A stretch of 64,000 nucleotides of DNA from Roseiarcus fermentans (GCF_003315135.1 NZ_QNRK01000018.1:62001-126000), one strand, 5' to 3'; counted from the first letter of the stretch, positions 45,098 to 55,923 are shown. Notes: a model not told the origin generated them from the sequence alone. Numbers and translations are program-made.

Positions 45098-45529
45098 ATG
45101 TCGGGTCTCACTCTCACCAAAGACGTACTCACGGACTTCGGATATACGATACGGAGCGAAGTCGTCGATCTTTCCAGCCAGAACATCGGCGACATCGCGA
45201 TCAACGCGTTCGAGGATCACGAGCAGCTGACGAAGATCAACCTGTCGGGCAACCAGATCGAGTTCATTCCGCTCGGCGCCTTCAGCCAGAACGCCAAGCT
45301 GACGGACCTGTCGCTCGCCAACAACAAGCTGCGCGCGTTCCACGCCGACGTGCTGAACGGCGCCGTCGGCCTCGAGACCCTCGATCTGTCCGGCAACCCG
45401 CTCGAAAGCTTCGACGTCTCGCTGACCGAGACGCTGTGCCTGCAGAGCCTGAACCTGGACAACACCGGCGTCGCCGCCCACGTCCAGCTCAAGCGCGTCG
45501 GCCGCTGCCTGCGCGCGACGTGGGTGTAA
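45098..45529 (+). CDS. Small leucine-rich-repeat protein
   Basis: 143 residues. At least three or four LRR units of about 23-24 residues with the LxxLxLxxNxL pattern: 'KINLSGNQIEFIPLGAF', 'DLSLANNKLRAFHADVL', 'TLDLSGNPLESFDVSL', 'SLNLDNTGVAA'. No signal peptide, membrane segment or fused effector domain is visible, so it is probably cytoplasmic or exported by an unusual route. LRRs of this 'typical' type are common in eukaryotic receptors and in some bacterial effectors; a protein-protein interaction role is expected. Partner unknown. Start ATG after GAGGGGCGGC. Confidence 0.8.
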   Translation: MSGLTLTKDVLTDFGYTIRSEVVDLSSQNIGDIAINAFEDHEQLTKINLSGNQIEFIPLGAFSQNAKLTDLSLANNKLRAFHADVLNGAVGLETLDLSGNPLESFDVSLTETLCLQSLNLDNTGVAAHVQLKRVGRCLRATWV

Positions 45530-45596
45530 AGCGCGCGCGACCGACCGAGGGCGCCCGGGGCGCGGCGAGACGCCGCCGCTCGCGCGGCGCCTGGCC

Positions 45597-47099
45597 TCAC
45601 ACGTCGAACCGGACCCCTTGCGCGAGCGGCAGGCTGGCCGAATAGTTCACCGTGCTGGTCTGGCGGCGCATATAGTTCTTCCAGGCGTCCGAGCCGCTCT
45701 CGCGCCCGCCGCCCGTCTCCTTTTCCCCGCCGAAGGCGCCGCCGATCTCCGCGCCCGAGGGGCCGATGTTGACGTTGGCGATGCCGCAGTCGGAACCGGC
45801 CGCCGAGAGAAACGTCTCGGCCTCGCGCAGGTCGAGGGTGAAGATGCAGGACGAGAGCCCCTGGGGAACGTCGTTCTGCAGCCCGATCGCCTCCTCGAGC
45901 GTGTCGTAGCCGAGGGTGTAGAGGATCGGCGCGAAGGTCTCCTCGCGCACGACCCCGCCCTGTCCCGGCATCTCGACGATCGCCGGCTTCACGTAGGCGC
46001 CACCGTCCGGAACCCCCGTGACGACCGCCCCGCCGCCGTGGACGCGCCCGCCCTCGGCCTCGGCGCGGGCGAGCGCGGCGCCCATGCGCTCGCGCGCGGC
46101 GGGATCGATCAGCGGTCCGACCAGCGTCTTCGGGTCGCGCGGATCGCCGATCGCCAAGCTCGAATAGGCCTTGACGAGCCGGCGGGTCAGATCGGCGCGG
46201 ATCGAGCGGTGAACGATCAGCCGGCGGAGCGAGGTGCAGCGCTGCCCGGCGGTGCCGACGGCCGAGAACAGGATCGCCCGCACCGCCATGTCGAGGTCGG
46301 CGGACGGGGCGACGATCATGGCGTTGTTGCCGCCGAGTTCGAGAAGGGCGCGGCCGAAGCGCTCGGCGACCCTGGGGCCGACGACGGCGCCCATCCGGGT
46401 CGAGCCGGTCGCCGAGACGATTGCGATGTCCTTCGAGGCGACCAGCGCCTCGCCGATCGCAGCCCCCCCGATCACGATCTGCGCCAGCCCCTGCGGCGCG
46501 TCGGGGCCGAAGCGTTTCAGCGCCCGCTCCAGAACCGCCATTGCCGCCAGCGCGCTCGAGGGGGTCTTCTCCGACGGCTTCCAGATCACAGGATCGCCGC
46601 AGACGAGCGCCAGCGCCGCATTCCATGCCCACACCGCCACCGGGAAGTTGAACGCCGAGATCACCGCGCAGGGGCCGAGCGGCTGCCAGGTCTCCACCAT
46701 GCGGTGGCCCGGGCGCTCGGAGGCGATGGTCAGCCCGTACAGCTGGCGCGACAGGCCGACGGCGAAATCGCAGATGTCGATCATCTCCTGAACTTCGCCC
46801 AGTCCCTCGGAGACGATCTTGCCCGCTTCCAGCGTGACCACCGCGCCGAGCGCCGCCTTGGCGGCGCGCAGCTCCTCGCCGAACAGGCGCACGAGTTCGC
46901 CGCGGCGCGGCGCCGGGACGTCGCGCCAGATGCGGAACGCGGACTTCGCTGCGGCGATCACTCGGGCCATGTCGCCGGGCGAGGTTTCGTTGACGCGCGC
47001 GATCTCCGAGCCGTCGATCGGCGAACGGACCGCGAGGGTCCCGCCGGCGAACTGCCCGCGGGACAGCCCGGCGCGTTCGAGAGTGTCATGGGCGGTCAT
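45597..47099 (-). CDS. Aldehyde dehydrogenase, ALDH7 (aminoadipate-semialdehyde) type
   Basis: 500 residues. Oxidises an aldehyde to the acid with NAD+. 'WQPLGPCAVISAFNFPVAVW' and 'WKPSEKTPSSALAAMAV' bind the cofactor; catalytic Glu in 'ALLELGGNNAMIV' and catalytic Cys in 'TAGQRCTSLRRL' (near residue 300). The C-terminal 'NVNIGPSGAEIGGAFGGEKE' is typical of ALDH7/AmaB/Pcd, which acts on alpha-aminoadipate semialdehyde in lysine breakdown. Substrate is inferred from subfamily. Start after AGAGGAA. Convergent with the LRR gene. Confidence 0.93.
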   Translation of the reverse strand: MTAHDTLERAGLSRGQFAGGTLAVRSPIDGSEIARVNETSPGDMARVIAAAKSAFRIWRDVPAPRRGELVRLFGEELRAAKAALGAVVTLEAGKIVSEGLGEVQEMIDICDFAVGLSRQLYGLTIASERPGHRMVETWQPLGPCAVISAFNFPVAVWAWNAALALVCGDPVIWKPSEKTPSSALAAMAVLERALKRFGPDAPQGLAQIVIGGAAIGEALVASKDIAIVSATGSTRMGAVVGPRVAERFGRALLELGGNNAMIVAPSADLDMAVRAILFSAVGTAGQRCTSLRRLIVHRSIRADLTRRLVKAYSSLAIGDPRDPKTLVGPLIDPAARERMGAALARAEAEGGRVHGGGAVVTGVPDGGAYVKPAIVEMPGQGGVVREETFAPILYTLGYDTLEEAIGLQNDVPQGLSSCIFTLDLREAETFLSAAGSDCGIANVNIGPSGAEIGGAFGGEKETGGGRESGSDAWKNYMRRQTSTVNYSASLPLAQGVRFDV

Positions 47100-47340
47100 G
47101 GCCGTTCCTCTTTTTCGGATCGCCGGCGTCGGTCCGGCGGGCAGCGCCCTCCATGGCAAAACGGGCCGCAGGGGAGCAAGGCCTATTTGTCGGGAGGCGC
47201 GCTTTCGTGCGACGGCGACGAGGCCGCAATTTAGCCCGATCGCGCCCGTATGTGATGAGCGGAAACTTCATGACCGGCTTTTCCGCTCGCCGGTTTTGGG
47301 GCATATGTTGATTCATTCGAAACAACCTTCGGATTGCGAG
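47100..47340. other. Divergent promoter region of aldehyde dehydrogenase and EpsI-like genes
   Basis: About 240 bases. An in-frame ATG at 47305 could extend the EpsI-like protein by 12 residues. No operator or repeat was recognised. Confidence 0.3.
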
Positions 47341-48033
47341 ATGGCCCGTTCGATGAATGTCTTGCTGGCTTGCGTGGCGATGCTCGCCGCCGCCGCGCTC
47401 GCCTACGTGCTGACGCCAAGCCGGCTCATGGCCCGCTCGCACGAGGCGTTCGACATCGACGCTCACATTCCCCACGCCTTCGGCGAATGGTCGGCCCTGC
47501 CGGGGGTCCAGGCGATCAAGCCGCCGCCGGATGGTCTGGAGGCGGAAATCTACAACCAGGAAGTGTCCCGGGCATTCGTCGACAAGCAAGGGCGCGGGAT
47601 CATGCTGATGATTGCTTACGGCGAGAGCCAGAGCGACCGGCTGCAATTGCACCATCCCGAGGTCTGCTACACCGCGCAGGGGTTCCGGGTGACGAACCCA
47701 GTGACGACTGCGTTCGCCTGGGACCCCTCGGGCAAGCCGATCCCGCTGACGCGGCTCGTCGCCACCCGCGAGGGACGGACCGAGCCGATCGCCTACTGGA
47801 TGCGGATCGGTTACGACGTCACCAACAGCAACTGGGCGCGCAACCGGTTGAAGCTCGAATACGGCCTGCGCGGCCTGATACCCGACGGCGCTCTGTTCCG
47901 CGTCTCCACCCTCAACGTCCCGCCGGACCGGGCGGCCGCGTTGGAGGAGAAGTTCATCCGCGATCTGCTCGGGAGCGTGCCGCCGGACACCCGCGCCTTC
48001 CTCGTCGGCGAGCCGTCGAAGGCTCTGCTGTAG
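47341..48033 (+). CDS. EpsI-like exosortase-associated protein
   Basis: 230 residues from ATG 47341. An N-terminal membrane anchor ('NVLLACVAMLAAAALAYVL') precedes a periplasmic EpsI/DUF3485 domain with the hallmark Cys block 'LQLHHPEVCYTAQGFRV' and 'YWMRIGYDVTNSNWARNRL'. EpsI-type proteins accompany exosortase systems and exopolysaccharide export (often fused to or beside XrtA/XrtB). No exosortase is in the window. A chain-length protein of the kind found with EpsI lies at 58 kb. Confidence 0.82.
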   Translation: MARSMNVLLACVAMLAAAALAYVLTPSRLMARSHEAFDIDAHIPHAFGEWSALPGVQAIKPPPDGLEAEIYNQEVSRAFVDKQGRGIMLMIAYGESQSDRLQLHHPEVCYTAQGFRVTNPVTTAFAWDPSGKPIPLTRLVATREGRTEPIAYWMRIGYDVTNSNWARNRLKLEYGLRGLIPDGALFRVSTLNVPPDRAAALEEKFIRDLLGSVPPDTRAFLVGEPSKALL

Positions 48034-48130
48034 GAGTTGAACGCGCCCGTGCGCCTTCCAGCGGCGAGCAGTGATAGCGAACATACCAACTCGCCATGCG
48101 CCACTCACCCTTCGCGAATGGTTTTCTCCG

Positions 48131-49810
48131 CTATGGGCCGACCGTCGGCACTGCCTTGGCGTAGCTCAGGTCGTAGGTCTTGTTGAGCAGCGGATCGAGC
48201 CGGGTGCCTTCCGAGGCGTCGAAGATGCGCGGCCGTCCCGACGCGGTCGGCGGCAAGGCCGTCGGCGGGGCGACCGCCGCGCCGGCTTCCGCCGCGGGCT
48301 GCGGAGCGCCGAGGCCGTACTTCGCCTCGCGCGCCCTCTGGTCGGCGAGCATCCGGGGCGACATCGGGACCGAAGCGGCGGAGCCGCTGCCGTCGATCGA
48401 AGCGTCCACGTCGCCGAAGGCGTCGCCCTCGCTGGGAGCGTCGTTCACGCCCGCCACGACCGCGCCGAGGTCCTCGATCGATCGGCCGCCACCCGACTGG
48501 CCGCCGCCGAGCGAGGAGAGGGCGGTCGCCATGGCCTTGCGGCTCGCGCCGATCCTGGCCAGCCGGGCGACCACGGCCGTCTGACCGGCCTCGGCGGGCG
48601 AGATCGGGACGAGGGCCCCGAACGACGCGGGGTCGGCGGGTTCGATGCCGCCGTGAATGGCGGGCGGCGCAGTCGGCGTCGCGTCGGGGGCGAGATGGTC
48701 CTTGGCGTCCTTCTCGATCTGCCGCCAGCGCGCAACGTTCTTGAGGTGCTCCCCGAACGACTCGGCGAAGACGTGCCCACCGGTTCCGTCCGCGACGAAG
48801 AATAGGTCTTTCGTTCGGGCCGGGTTGGCGACCGCCTCGAGCGCGGCCTTGCCGGGATTCGAGATCGGCCCTGGCGGCAGGCCGTCCACGACATAGGTGT
48901 TGTAGGGCGTCGCCTGATTGACGTCGGCGCGGGTGATTGGGCGCCCGAGCGTTCCCTTGCCGAACACGAGCCCGTAGACGATCGTCGGATCGGACTCGAG
49001 CCGCATGTGCTTCTGTAGCCGGTTGACGAACACGCCGGCGACGCGCGGCCGTTCGTCGGCCTTGCCGGTCTCCTTCTCCACGATCGAGGCGAGCGTCACC
49101 ATTTCCCCGGGCGAGCGGATCGGCAGATCCGGCGACCTCTCCTTCCAGATCTCGTCGACGATGTGGACCTGCGCCTTCGCCATCCGGGCGATGATCGACT
49201 GCCGGGTGTCGCCGCGCTCGAAATAATAGGTGTCGGGCATCAGAGAGCCCTCGCGCGGCGTCTCCTTGATGTCGCCGACCAAAACGTCGTCGTCCCGAAG
49301 GCGCCCGACGATCTGATCGCTCGTCAGGCCTTCTGGAATGGTGATCTTGTGGCGGACGACCTTGTGCGAAGCCAACAGGCTCTCGATCTCGTTCATGCTG
49401 ACGCCGGCCTTGAACTCGTACTCGCCGCGCTTGAGAGCGCTCCGGTTGCCGTCGAGCAGGGTCAGGAGCGTGAACCAAGTCGAGCTGTCGATGACCCCCG
49501 CGCGCTGGAGCTGGTCGGCGATGCTGCCGCCGTCGTCCTCGCGCACAATGTTGACGATTCGGTCGGCCGTCAGCGGGCCGGGCCGGCGCGCATCGACCAT
49601 CAGCCAGGCGACGGCGCCGATGGCGATGACGGCCCCGATCAGGACAAAGGTCAGGAAGGCGCTGAGCGACGACAGCAGCGACCCGCGGGGCTTCTTCGGC
49701 TTCCTGGGTTGCGCGCGGTCGGGCTCGACCCGCGCGGGCTTGCTCGCGCGCCGGAACAGACTCGCCCTCGCCCGCGGGGGGTCGCCGCCGTTGCCTGGTG
49801 GTGCGCTCAT
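48131..49810 (-). CDS. mltG: Endolytic murein transglycosylase MltG
   Basis: 559 residues. A cytoplasmic basic tail and one membrane helix (about 46-72, 'FLTFVLIGAVIAIGAVAWLM') precede the periplasmic YceG fold: 'ITIPEGLTSDQIVGRL', 'EGSLMPDTYYFERG', catalytic Glu in 'LASIVEKETGKADERPRVAG', 'SDPTIVYGLVFGKG', 'NTYVVDGLPPGPISNPGKAA'. It cuts nascent glycan strands and sets their length. The C-terminal extension (about 370-559), Ala/Gly-rich, is longer than in E. coli but usual in Hyphomicrobiales. Last in the fab row. Confidence 0.95.
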   Translation of the reverse strand: MSAPPGNGGDPPRARASLFRRASKPARVEPDRAQPRKPKKPRGSLLSSLSAFLTFVLIGAVIAIGAVAWLMVDARRPGPLTADRIVNIVREDDGGSIADQLQRAGVIDSSTWFTLLTLLDGNRSALKRGEYEFKAGVSMNEIESLLASHKVVRHKITIPEGLTSDQIVGRLRDDDVLVGDIKETPREGSLMPDTYYFERGDTRQSIIARMAKAQVHIVDEIWKERSPDLPIRSPGEMVTLASIVEKETGKADERPRVAGVFVNRLQKHMRLESDPTIVYGLVFGKGTLGRPITRADVNQATPYNTYVVDGLPPGPISNPGKAALEAVANPARTKDLFFVADGTGGHVFAESFGEHLKNVARWRQIEKDAKDHLAPDATPTAPPAIHGGIEPADPASFGALVPISPAEAGQTAVVARLARIGASRKAMATALSSLGGGQSGGGRSIEDLGAVVAGVNDAPSEGDAFGDVDASIDGSGSAASVPMSPRMLADQRAREAKYGLGAPQPAAEAGAAVAPPTALPPTASGRPRIFDASEGTRLDPLLNKTYDLSYAKAVPTVGP

Positions 49811-49926
49811 GCCGACGCTCTCGTACTCTTGTGGAGCGCGCCGGGACCTTGCGTTACGCCGCGGCGCGCCGCCGCGACCTTATATGACCGCGCTGCAGGG
49901 CGAAAGTTTTGTCGGCGCCGCGCCGC

Positions 49927-51186
49927 TCACGAGGCCGCGCGGAAAACGATCGAAGCGTTGGTGCCTCCGAACCCGAACGAATTCGACAGCGCGATCTCGA
50001 TCGGCCGCTTGCGCGCCGCGTGCGGCGCCAGATCGATCGCGGTCTCGACCGACGGATTGTCGAGATTGAGCGTCGGCGGCGCGATCTGGTCCCGGATCGC
50101 CAGAACACAGAAGATCGCCTCGACTGCGCCGGCGGCGCCGAGCAGATGGCCGATCGACGATTTCGTCGACGACATCGTCGTGCGGGCGGCGGAATTGCCC
50201 AGCACCCGCTCGACGGCTCGCAATTCGATCTCGTCTCCCATCGGGGTCGAGGTGCCGTGCGCGTTGACGTAGTCGATGTCCGACGCGCTGATCCCGGCGC
50301 GCTTGATCGCAGCGGCCATCGATCGGAAGCCGCCGTCCCCGTCGGGCGACGGCGCGGTGATGTGGTAGGCGTCGCCGGACAGGCCATAGCCGATCAACTC
50401 GGCGTAGATGCGCGCCCCGCGCGCCTTGGCGTGCTCGTATTCCTCCAGCACCACACAGCCGGCGCCTTCGCCCATGACGAACCCGTCGCGATCGCGGTCG
50501 TAGGGGCGGGACGCCTGACGGGGCCGGTCGTTGAACCCGGTCGACAGCGCCTTGCAGGCCGAAAAGCCCGCCAGCGCCAGCCGGTTGACGGCGGATTCGG
50601 CGCCGCCCGCCACCATTACGTTGGCGTCTCCGAGCGCGATCAGGCGCCCGGCGTCGCCGATCGCGTGCGCGCCGGTCGAGCACGCCGTCACGACGGCATG
50701 GTTGGGTCCCTTGAGCTTGTGGGCGATCGACACCTGGCCGCCGGCGAGATTGATAAGCCGACCCGTGATGAAGAACGGCGAGATGCGGCGTGGACCCTTC
50801 TCGTGCAGCGTGACCGAGGCGTCGTAAATGCCGCCCAGGCCGCCGATTCCGGAGCCGATCAGGACACCGGTCTCGATCTCTTCCTCGTAGGTCTTCGGCG
50901 CCCAATCGGCGTCCCGGAGCGCCTGGGTCGCGGCGCTCATCGCGTAGACGATGAAGTCGTCGACGCGCCGCTGCTCCTTGGGGTCCATCCATTCGTCGGG
51001 GTGGAAGGCGTCGGGCGCATCGCCGCGCGGCACTTGCGCCGCGATCTGGCACGGGATGTCCGACACTTCGATCCGCTCGACCTTGCGGGCGCCCGATTCC
51101 CCTGCAATGAGGCGACGCCAAGTCGCCTCGACGCCGCATGCCAGCGGGCTGACCATGCCAAGCCCTGTGACGACGACCCGCCTCAT
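49927..51186 (-). CDS. fabF: Beta-ketoacyl-ACP synthase II, FabF
   Basis: 419 residues from ATG 51186, which follows AGGATGGA; an ATG nine bases upstream is less well placed. It condenses malonyl-ACP with acyl-ACP. Cys169 in 'VVTACSTGAHAIG', and the two His in 'NAHGTSTPMGD' and 'SSIGHLLGAAGAVE', form the active site. The C-terminal 'NSFGFGGTNASIVF' is the usual end. It follows acpP by 140 bases and precedes mltG. Confidence 0.97.
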   Translation of the reverse strand: MRRVVVTGLGMVSPLACGVEATWRRLIAGESGARKVERIEVSDIPCQIAAQVPRGDAPDAFHPDEWMDPKEQRRVDDFIVYAMSAATQALRDADWAPKTYEEEIETGVLIGSGIGGLGGIYDASVTLHEKGPRRISPFFITGRLINLAGGQVSIAHKLKGPNHAVVTACSTGAHAIGDAGRLIALGDANVMVAGGAESAVNRLALAGFSACKALSTGFNDRPRQASRPYDRDRDGFVMGEGAGCVVLEEYEHAKARGARIYAELIGYGLSGDAYHITAPSPDGDGGFRSMAAAIKRAGISASDIDYVNAHGTSTPMGDEIELRAVERVLGNSAARTTMSSTKSSIGHLLGAAGAVEAIFCVLAIRDQIAPPTLNLDNPSVETAIDLAPHAARKRPIEIALSNSFGFGGTNASIVFRAAS

Positions 51187-51254
51187 GCGTTCCATCCTAT
51201 GTCGCGATCGCGCTCAAAGCGCCCACGCGCGACGGGGCGACCCCAAATCGCGAA

Positions 51255-51276
51255 GGGCCGGACGAGACGCCGGCCC
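51255..51276 (-). promoter_or_regulatory. Hairpin between acpP and fabF
   Basis: GGGCCGG and CCGGCCC form a 7-bp stem with an 8-base loop in the acpP-fabF spacer. There is no clear U-run, so it may slow or protect mRNA rather than end it; acpP is typically needed at much higher level than fabF. A chance hairpin in GC-rich DNA is possible. Confidence 0.3.
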
Positions 51277-51326
51277 CCAAGCGCTCGAAAGAGCCCGGCG
51301 CTGTGCGCGGCGACGCCCCGTATTGC

Positions 51327-51569
51327 TTACTTGTCAGCCGAAGCCTTCTCGAGAAACTTGACCGCGTCCCCGACGGTCACGATCGTCTCGGCCTGGTCGT
51401 CCGGAATCTCGACGCCGAATTCTTCCTCGAACGCCATGACCAGTTCGACCGTATCGAGCGAGTCCGCGCCCAGATCGTCGATGAAGTTGGCGCTTTCGAC
51501 GACCTTGTCGGCGTCCACGCCGAGATGTTCCACGACGATCTTCTTTACGCGCTCTGCGACATCGCTCAT
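51327..51569 (-). CDS. acpP: Acyl carrier protein
   Basis: 80 residues, acidic. The phosphopantetheine serine is S37 in '[15 protein letters not shown]'. ATG 51569 follows AAGGGAAG. Carries growing acyl chains for FabD, FabG and FabF, all encoded beside it. Standard order fabD-fabG-acpP-fabF. Confidence 0.98.
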   Translation of the reverse strand: MSDVAERVKKIVVEHLGVDADKVVESANFIDDLGADSLDTVELVMAFEEEFGVEIPDDQAETIVTVGDAVKFLEKASADK

Positions 51570-51845
51570 TGTCAACTTCCCTTGTGCGCCGGGCCCTCGC
51601 CCGCGTTGTTCATGTTCCCCGATCGACCCCCGCGAGGGGCGCCGACCGTTCGACCCTCCGCCTCGCGCAAGCTTTGTTGCGGGCGGCTCGAGTTTCTCAG
51701 CGGTAACGGTGACGCCGACGCTCGAAAACCCTCCCCGGAACGTGCTGGACGCCCGGCGACGACCGGGGTCGATAGCATATCTTTCCCGTGAAGGCGAGAG
51801 GGCCGGCGACGCTTTCCGCAACTCCGTCAGCGCCATCCAAACGTT

Positions 51846-52583
51846 TCAAATCATTGCCATTCCGCCGTTGACGTGAAGCGTTTGCCCGGTGACGTAGGCC
51901 GCCTCCGGGCTCGCGAGCCAGGCCGCCGCCGCCCCGATGTCGGCGCCGGAGCCGAGCCGCCCCATCGGAACCGAGGCGAGGATCTGCTCCCGTTGCTTGT
52001 CACTGAGCGCGTCGGTCATGGGGCTGGCGATGAACCCAGGCGCGATGCAGTTCACCGTGATCCCGCGCGAGGCCACCTCGGCCGCCAGCGCCTTCGACAT
52101 CCCGATCATGCCGGCCTTGGCGGCGGCGTAGTTGCCCTGCCCCGGATTGCCTGTGACGCCGACGATCGAGGTGATGTTGATGATCCGGCCGAAGCGGCGC
52201 TTCATCATGCCCTTCAGCGCCGCGCGCGAAAGGCGGAACGCGGCGGTGAGGTTGATCGCCAGCACCGTGTCCCACTCGGCGTCCTTCATCCGCATGAAGA
52301 GATTGTCGCGCGTGACCCCGGCGTTGTTGACCAGCACGTCGAGCGCGCCGAGCGCGGCTTCCGCCGCGGGGACGAGCCTTTCGACCGCGGCGGGATCGGA
52401 GAGATCGCAGGGCGTCACGTGGACGCGGTCCCCGAGTTCGGCGGCGAGCGCCTCGAGCGCCTCGCGCCGCGTCCCCGACAGCGCGACGACCGCCCCTTGC
52501 GCATGGAGCGCCCGGGCTATGGCGCCGCCGAGACCGCCCGATGCGCCGGTGACCAGCGCGGACCTGCCGGTGAGATCGAACAT
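51846..52583 (-). CDS. fabG: 3-oxoacyl-ACP reductase FabG
   Basis: 245 residues. SDR fold: NADPH motif 'ALVTGASGGLGGAIARAL' and the catalytic set S139, Y152, K156 ('INITSIVG', 'GNYAAAKAGMIGMSKAL'), with 'LVNNAGVTRDNL' in between. It reduces beta-ketoacyl-ACP to beta-hydroxyacyl-ACP. Start ATG at 52583. It follows fabD by only 11 bases and precedes acpP by about 276 bases. Confidence 0.97.
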   Translation of the reverse strand: MFDLTGRSALVTGASGGLGGAIARALHAQGAVVALSGTRREALEALAAELGDRVHVTPCDLSDPAAVERLVPAAEAALGALDVLVNNAGVTRDNLFMRMKDAEWDTVLAINLTAAFRLSRAALKGMMKRRFGRIINITSIVGVTGNPGQGNYAAAKAGMIGMSKALAAEVASRGITVNCIAPGFIASPMTDALSDKQREQILASVPMGRLGSGADIGAAAAWLASPEAAYVTGQTLHVNGGMAMI

Positions 52584-52594
52584 GCGGGCGCCTT

Positions 52595-53566
52595 TCAATC
52601 GGGCCTGGAGCGCGTCGCCGCGACGAAGGCGGCGACGTCGGAGGGCTGACCGACGCTGATCGCCGTCGCGCCGTCGGCGATGCGCTTGACGAGACCCGCC
52701 AGCACCTTGCCCGTCCCGACCTCGATGAAGCGGGTCACGCCCTGCGCGTGCATCCAGGCGACGCTCTCGCGCCAGCGGACGGTTCCCGTCACCTGCTCCA
52801 CGAGGCCGGCGCGGATCGCTTCCGGGTCCTCGACCGCCGAGGCCCGCACGTTGGCGACGAGTGGCGGCTTGGGCGCCCGGATGTCGACCGCCTTCAGCGC
52901 CGCCTGCATCGCCTCGGCGGCGGGTTTCATCAGCGCGCAGTGGAAGGGGGCGCTGACCGGCAGGAGCACGGCGCGCTTGGCCCCGGCGAGCTTGGCGAGC
53001 TCCATCGCGCGCTCGACCGCGGCCTTCGATCCCGACACGACGACCTGGCCGCCGCCGTTGTCGTTCGCCGCCTGGCAGACCGCGCCTTCGAGATAGAGGT
53101 CGCTCGCGGCCTGGGTGGAGATCGCCACGGCCGCGCCGAAGTCGAGCCCGAGCAGGGCCGCCATCGCGCCTTCGCCGACGGGAACCGCCTTCTGCATCGC
53201 TTCGCCGCGCAGGCGCAGGAGCCGCGCCGTGTCCTCGAGGGTGATCGAGCCGGCGGCGCACAACGCCGAATATTCGCCGAGCGAATGTCCGGCGACGAAG
53301 GCGGCGTCGCGCGCGATGTCGAAGCCCGCCTCGGTCTCGAGCGCCCGCAGCGCCGCGAGGCTCGCCGCCATCAGCGCCGGTTGGGCGTTCGCCGTCAGGA
53401 TCAGATCGGATTCCGGCCCTTCGAACATCAGCCGTGACAGATTTTGGGACAGCGCCGCGTCGACCCGCTCGAACACCGCGCGCGCCTCCGGATAGGCCTG
53501 CGCGAGCGCCTTGCCCATGCCGACCGCCTGCGACCCCTGACCCGGAAACACCAAGGCCGTCTTCAT
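52595..53566 (-). CDS. fabD: Malonyl-CoA:ACP transacylase FabD
   Basis: 323 residues starting 'MKTALVFPGQGSQAVGMGKA'. Catalytic serine S95 in 'VAGHSLGEYSAL'; catalytic His in 'SAPFHCALMKPA'. It charges ACP with malonate, the first committed loading step. First gene of the fab row, so the row's promoter should lie in 53567 onward. An upstream in-frame ATG (53620) is not conserved and is ignored. Confidence 0.97.
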   Translation of the reverse strand: MKTALVFPGQGSQAVGMGKALAQAYPEARAVFERVDAALSQNLSRLMFEGPESDLILTANAQPALMAASLAALRALETEAGFDIARDAAFVAGHSLGEYSALCAAGSITLEDTARLLRLRGEAMQKAVPVGEGAMAALLGLDFGAAVAISTQAASDLYLEGAVCQAANDNGGGQVVVSGSKAAVERAMELAKLAGAKRAVLLPVSAPFHCALMKPAAEAMQAALKAVDIRAPKPPLVANVRASAVEDPEAIRAGLVEQVTGTVRWRESVAWMHAQGVTRFIEVGTGKVLAGLVKRIADGATAISVGQPSDVAAFVAATRSRPD

Positions 53567-54427
<861 letters not shown>

Positions 54428-54513
54428 GGCTCCAAAGGGCGAATTTTCGAGGGCTACCCGCCGCGGACGGTGGCGGGCGGAACAACGACTTCAATCGTAA
54501 GGAAAGGGTAATC

Positions 54514-55923
54514 ATGAAGACCGCCAAGGATGTCCTGAAGGCGATCAAGGACAACGACGTCAAGTATGTCGACCTGCGTTTCACCGATCCCCGCGGCAAG
54601 TGGCAGCATGTGACCTTCGACCAGACCCTGATCGACGAGGATGCGTTCGCCGACGGCCTGATGTTCGACGGCTCCTCGATCGCCGGCTGGAAGGCGATCA
54701 ACGAATCCGACATGACCCTGATGCCCGACCCGACGTCGGCGTGCATGGACCCGTTCTTCGCCGCCTCGACCATGGTCCTCAACTGCGACATTCTCGATCC
54801 CGCCAGCGGCCAGCCCTACAATCGCGATCCGCGCGGCATCGCCAAGAAGGCCGAGGCCTATCTCAAGTCGACCGGCATCGGCGACACCTGCTTCGTCGGC
54901 CCGGAAGCCGAGTTCTTCGTGTTCGACGACGTCCGCTTCTCGTCCGAGCCTTACAACACCGGATTCCAGGTCGATTCGACCGAGCTGCCGACCAACAGCG
55001 CCACGGTTTACGAGGGCGGCAACCTCGGCCACCGGGTCCGCACCAAGGGCGGCTACTTCCCGGTCCCGCCGATCGACTCGGCACAGGACATGCGCGGCGA
55101 GATGCTGGCCGCGATGGCCCAGATGGGCGCGGTCGTCGAGAAGCACCACCACGAGGTCGCCTCCGCCCAGCACGAGCTCGGCCTCAAGTTCGGGTCGCTG
55201 ACCACGATGGCCGACCACATGCAGGTCTACAAATACTGCATCCACATGGTCGCCCAGAGCTACGGCAAGACCGCGACCTTCATGCCCAAGCCCGTCTACG
55301 GCGACAACGGCTCGGGCATGCATGTCCACCAGTCGATCTGGAAGGCCGGCAAGCCGATCATGGCCGGCAATCTCTATGCCGACCTCAGCCAGGAATGCCT
55401 CTACTACATCGGCGGCATCATCAAGCACGCCAAGGCGCTCAACGGTTTCACCAACCCGTCGACCAACAGCTACAAGCGTCTGGTCCCGGGCTTCGAGGCG
55501 CCGGTGCTGCTCGCCTATTCGGCCCGTAACCGCTCGGCCTCGTGCCGCATTCCGTGGACGTCCAACCCGAAGGCCAAGCGCGTCGAGGTCCGCTTCCCCG
55601 ATCCGACCGCCAATCCGTACCTCGCCTTCGCGGCGATGCTGATGGCCGGCCTCGACGGCATCAAGAACAAGATCGACCCGGGTCCGGCGATGGACAAGGA
55701 CCTCTACGACCTGCCGCCGAAGGAGCTCAAGAAGATCCCGACCGTGTGCGGCTCGCTGCGCGAGGCGCTCTCGAGCCTCGACAAGGACCGCGCCTTCCTC
55801 AAGGCCGGCGACGTGTTCAACGACGACTTCATCGACAGCTACATCGAGCTGAAGATGTCCGAGGTCTATCGCTTCGAGATGGCGCCGCACCCGGTCGAGT
55901 ACGACATGTACTATTCCTGCTGA
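54514..55923 (+). CDS. glnA: Glutamine synthetase type I
   Basis: 469 residues, GSI-beta size. ATP + glutamate + NH3 to glutamine. Conserved: '[18 protein letters not shown]', '[16 protein letters not shown]', '[15 protein letters not shown]', '[10 protein letters not shown]', and the adenylylation site Y398 in '[15 protein letters not shown]', so activity is expected to be regulated by GlnE with PII. Ribosome-binding site AAGGAAAGGG. A strong terminator follows within 25 bases of the stop. Confidence 0.98.
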   Translation: MKTAKDVLKAIKDNDVKYVDLRFTDPRGKWQHVTFDQTLIDEDAFADGLMFDGSSIAGWKAINESDMTLMPDPTSACMDPFFAASTMVLNCDILDPASGQPYNRDPRGIAKKAEAYLKSTGIGDTCFVGPEAEFFVFDDVRFSSEPYNTGFQVDSTELPTNSATVYEGGNLGHRVRTKGGYFPVPPIDSAQDMRGEMLAAMAQMGAVVEKHHHEVASAQHELGLKFGSLTTMADHMQVYKYCIHMVAQSYGKTATFMPKPVYGDNGSGMHVHQSIWKAGKPIMAGNLYADLSQECLYYIGGIIKHAKALNGFTNPSTNSYKRLVPGFEAPVLLAYSARNRSASCRIPWTSNPKAKRVEVRFPDPTANPYLAFAAMLMAGLDGIKNKIDPGPAMDKDLYDLPPKELKKIPTVCGSLREALSSLDKDRAFLKAGDVFNDDFIDSYIELKMSEVYRFEMAPHPVEYDMYYSC

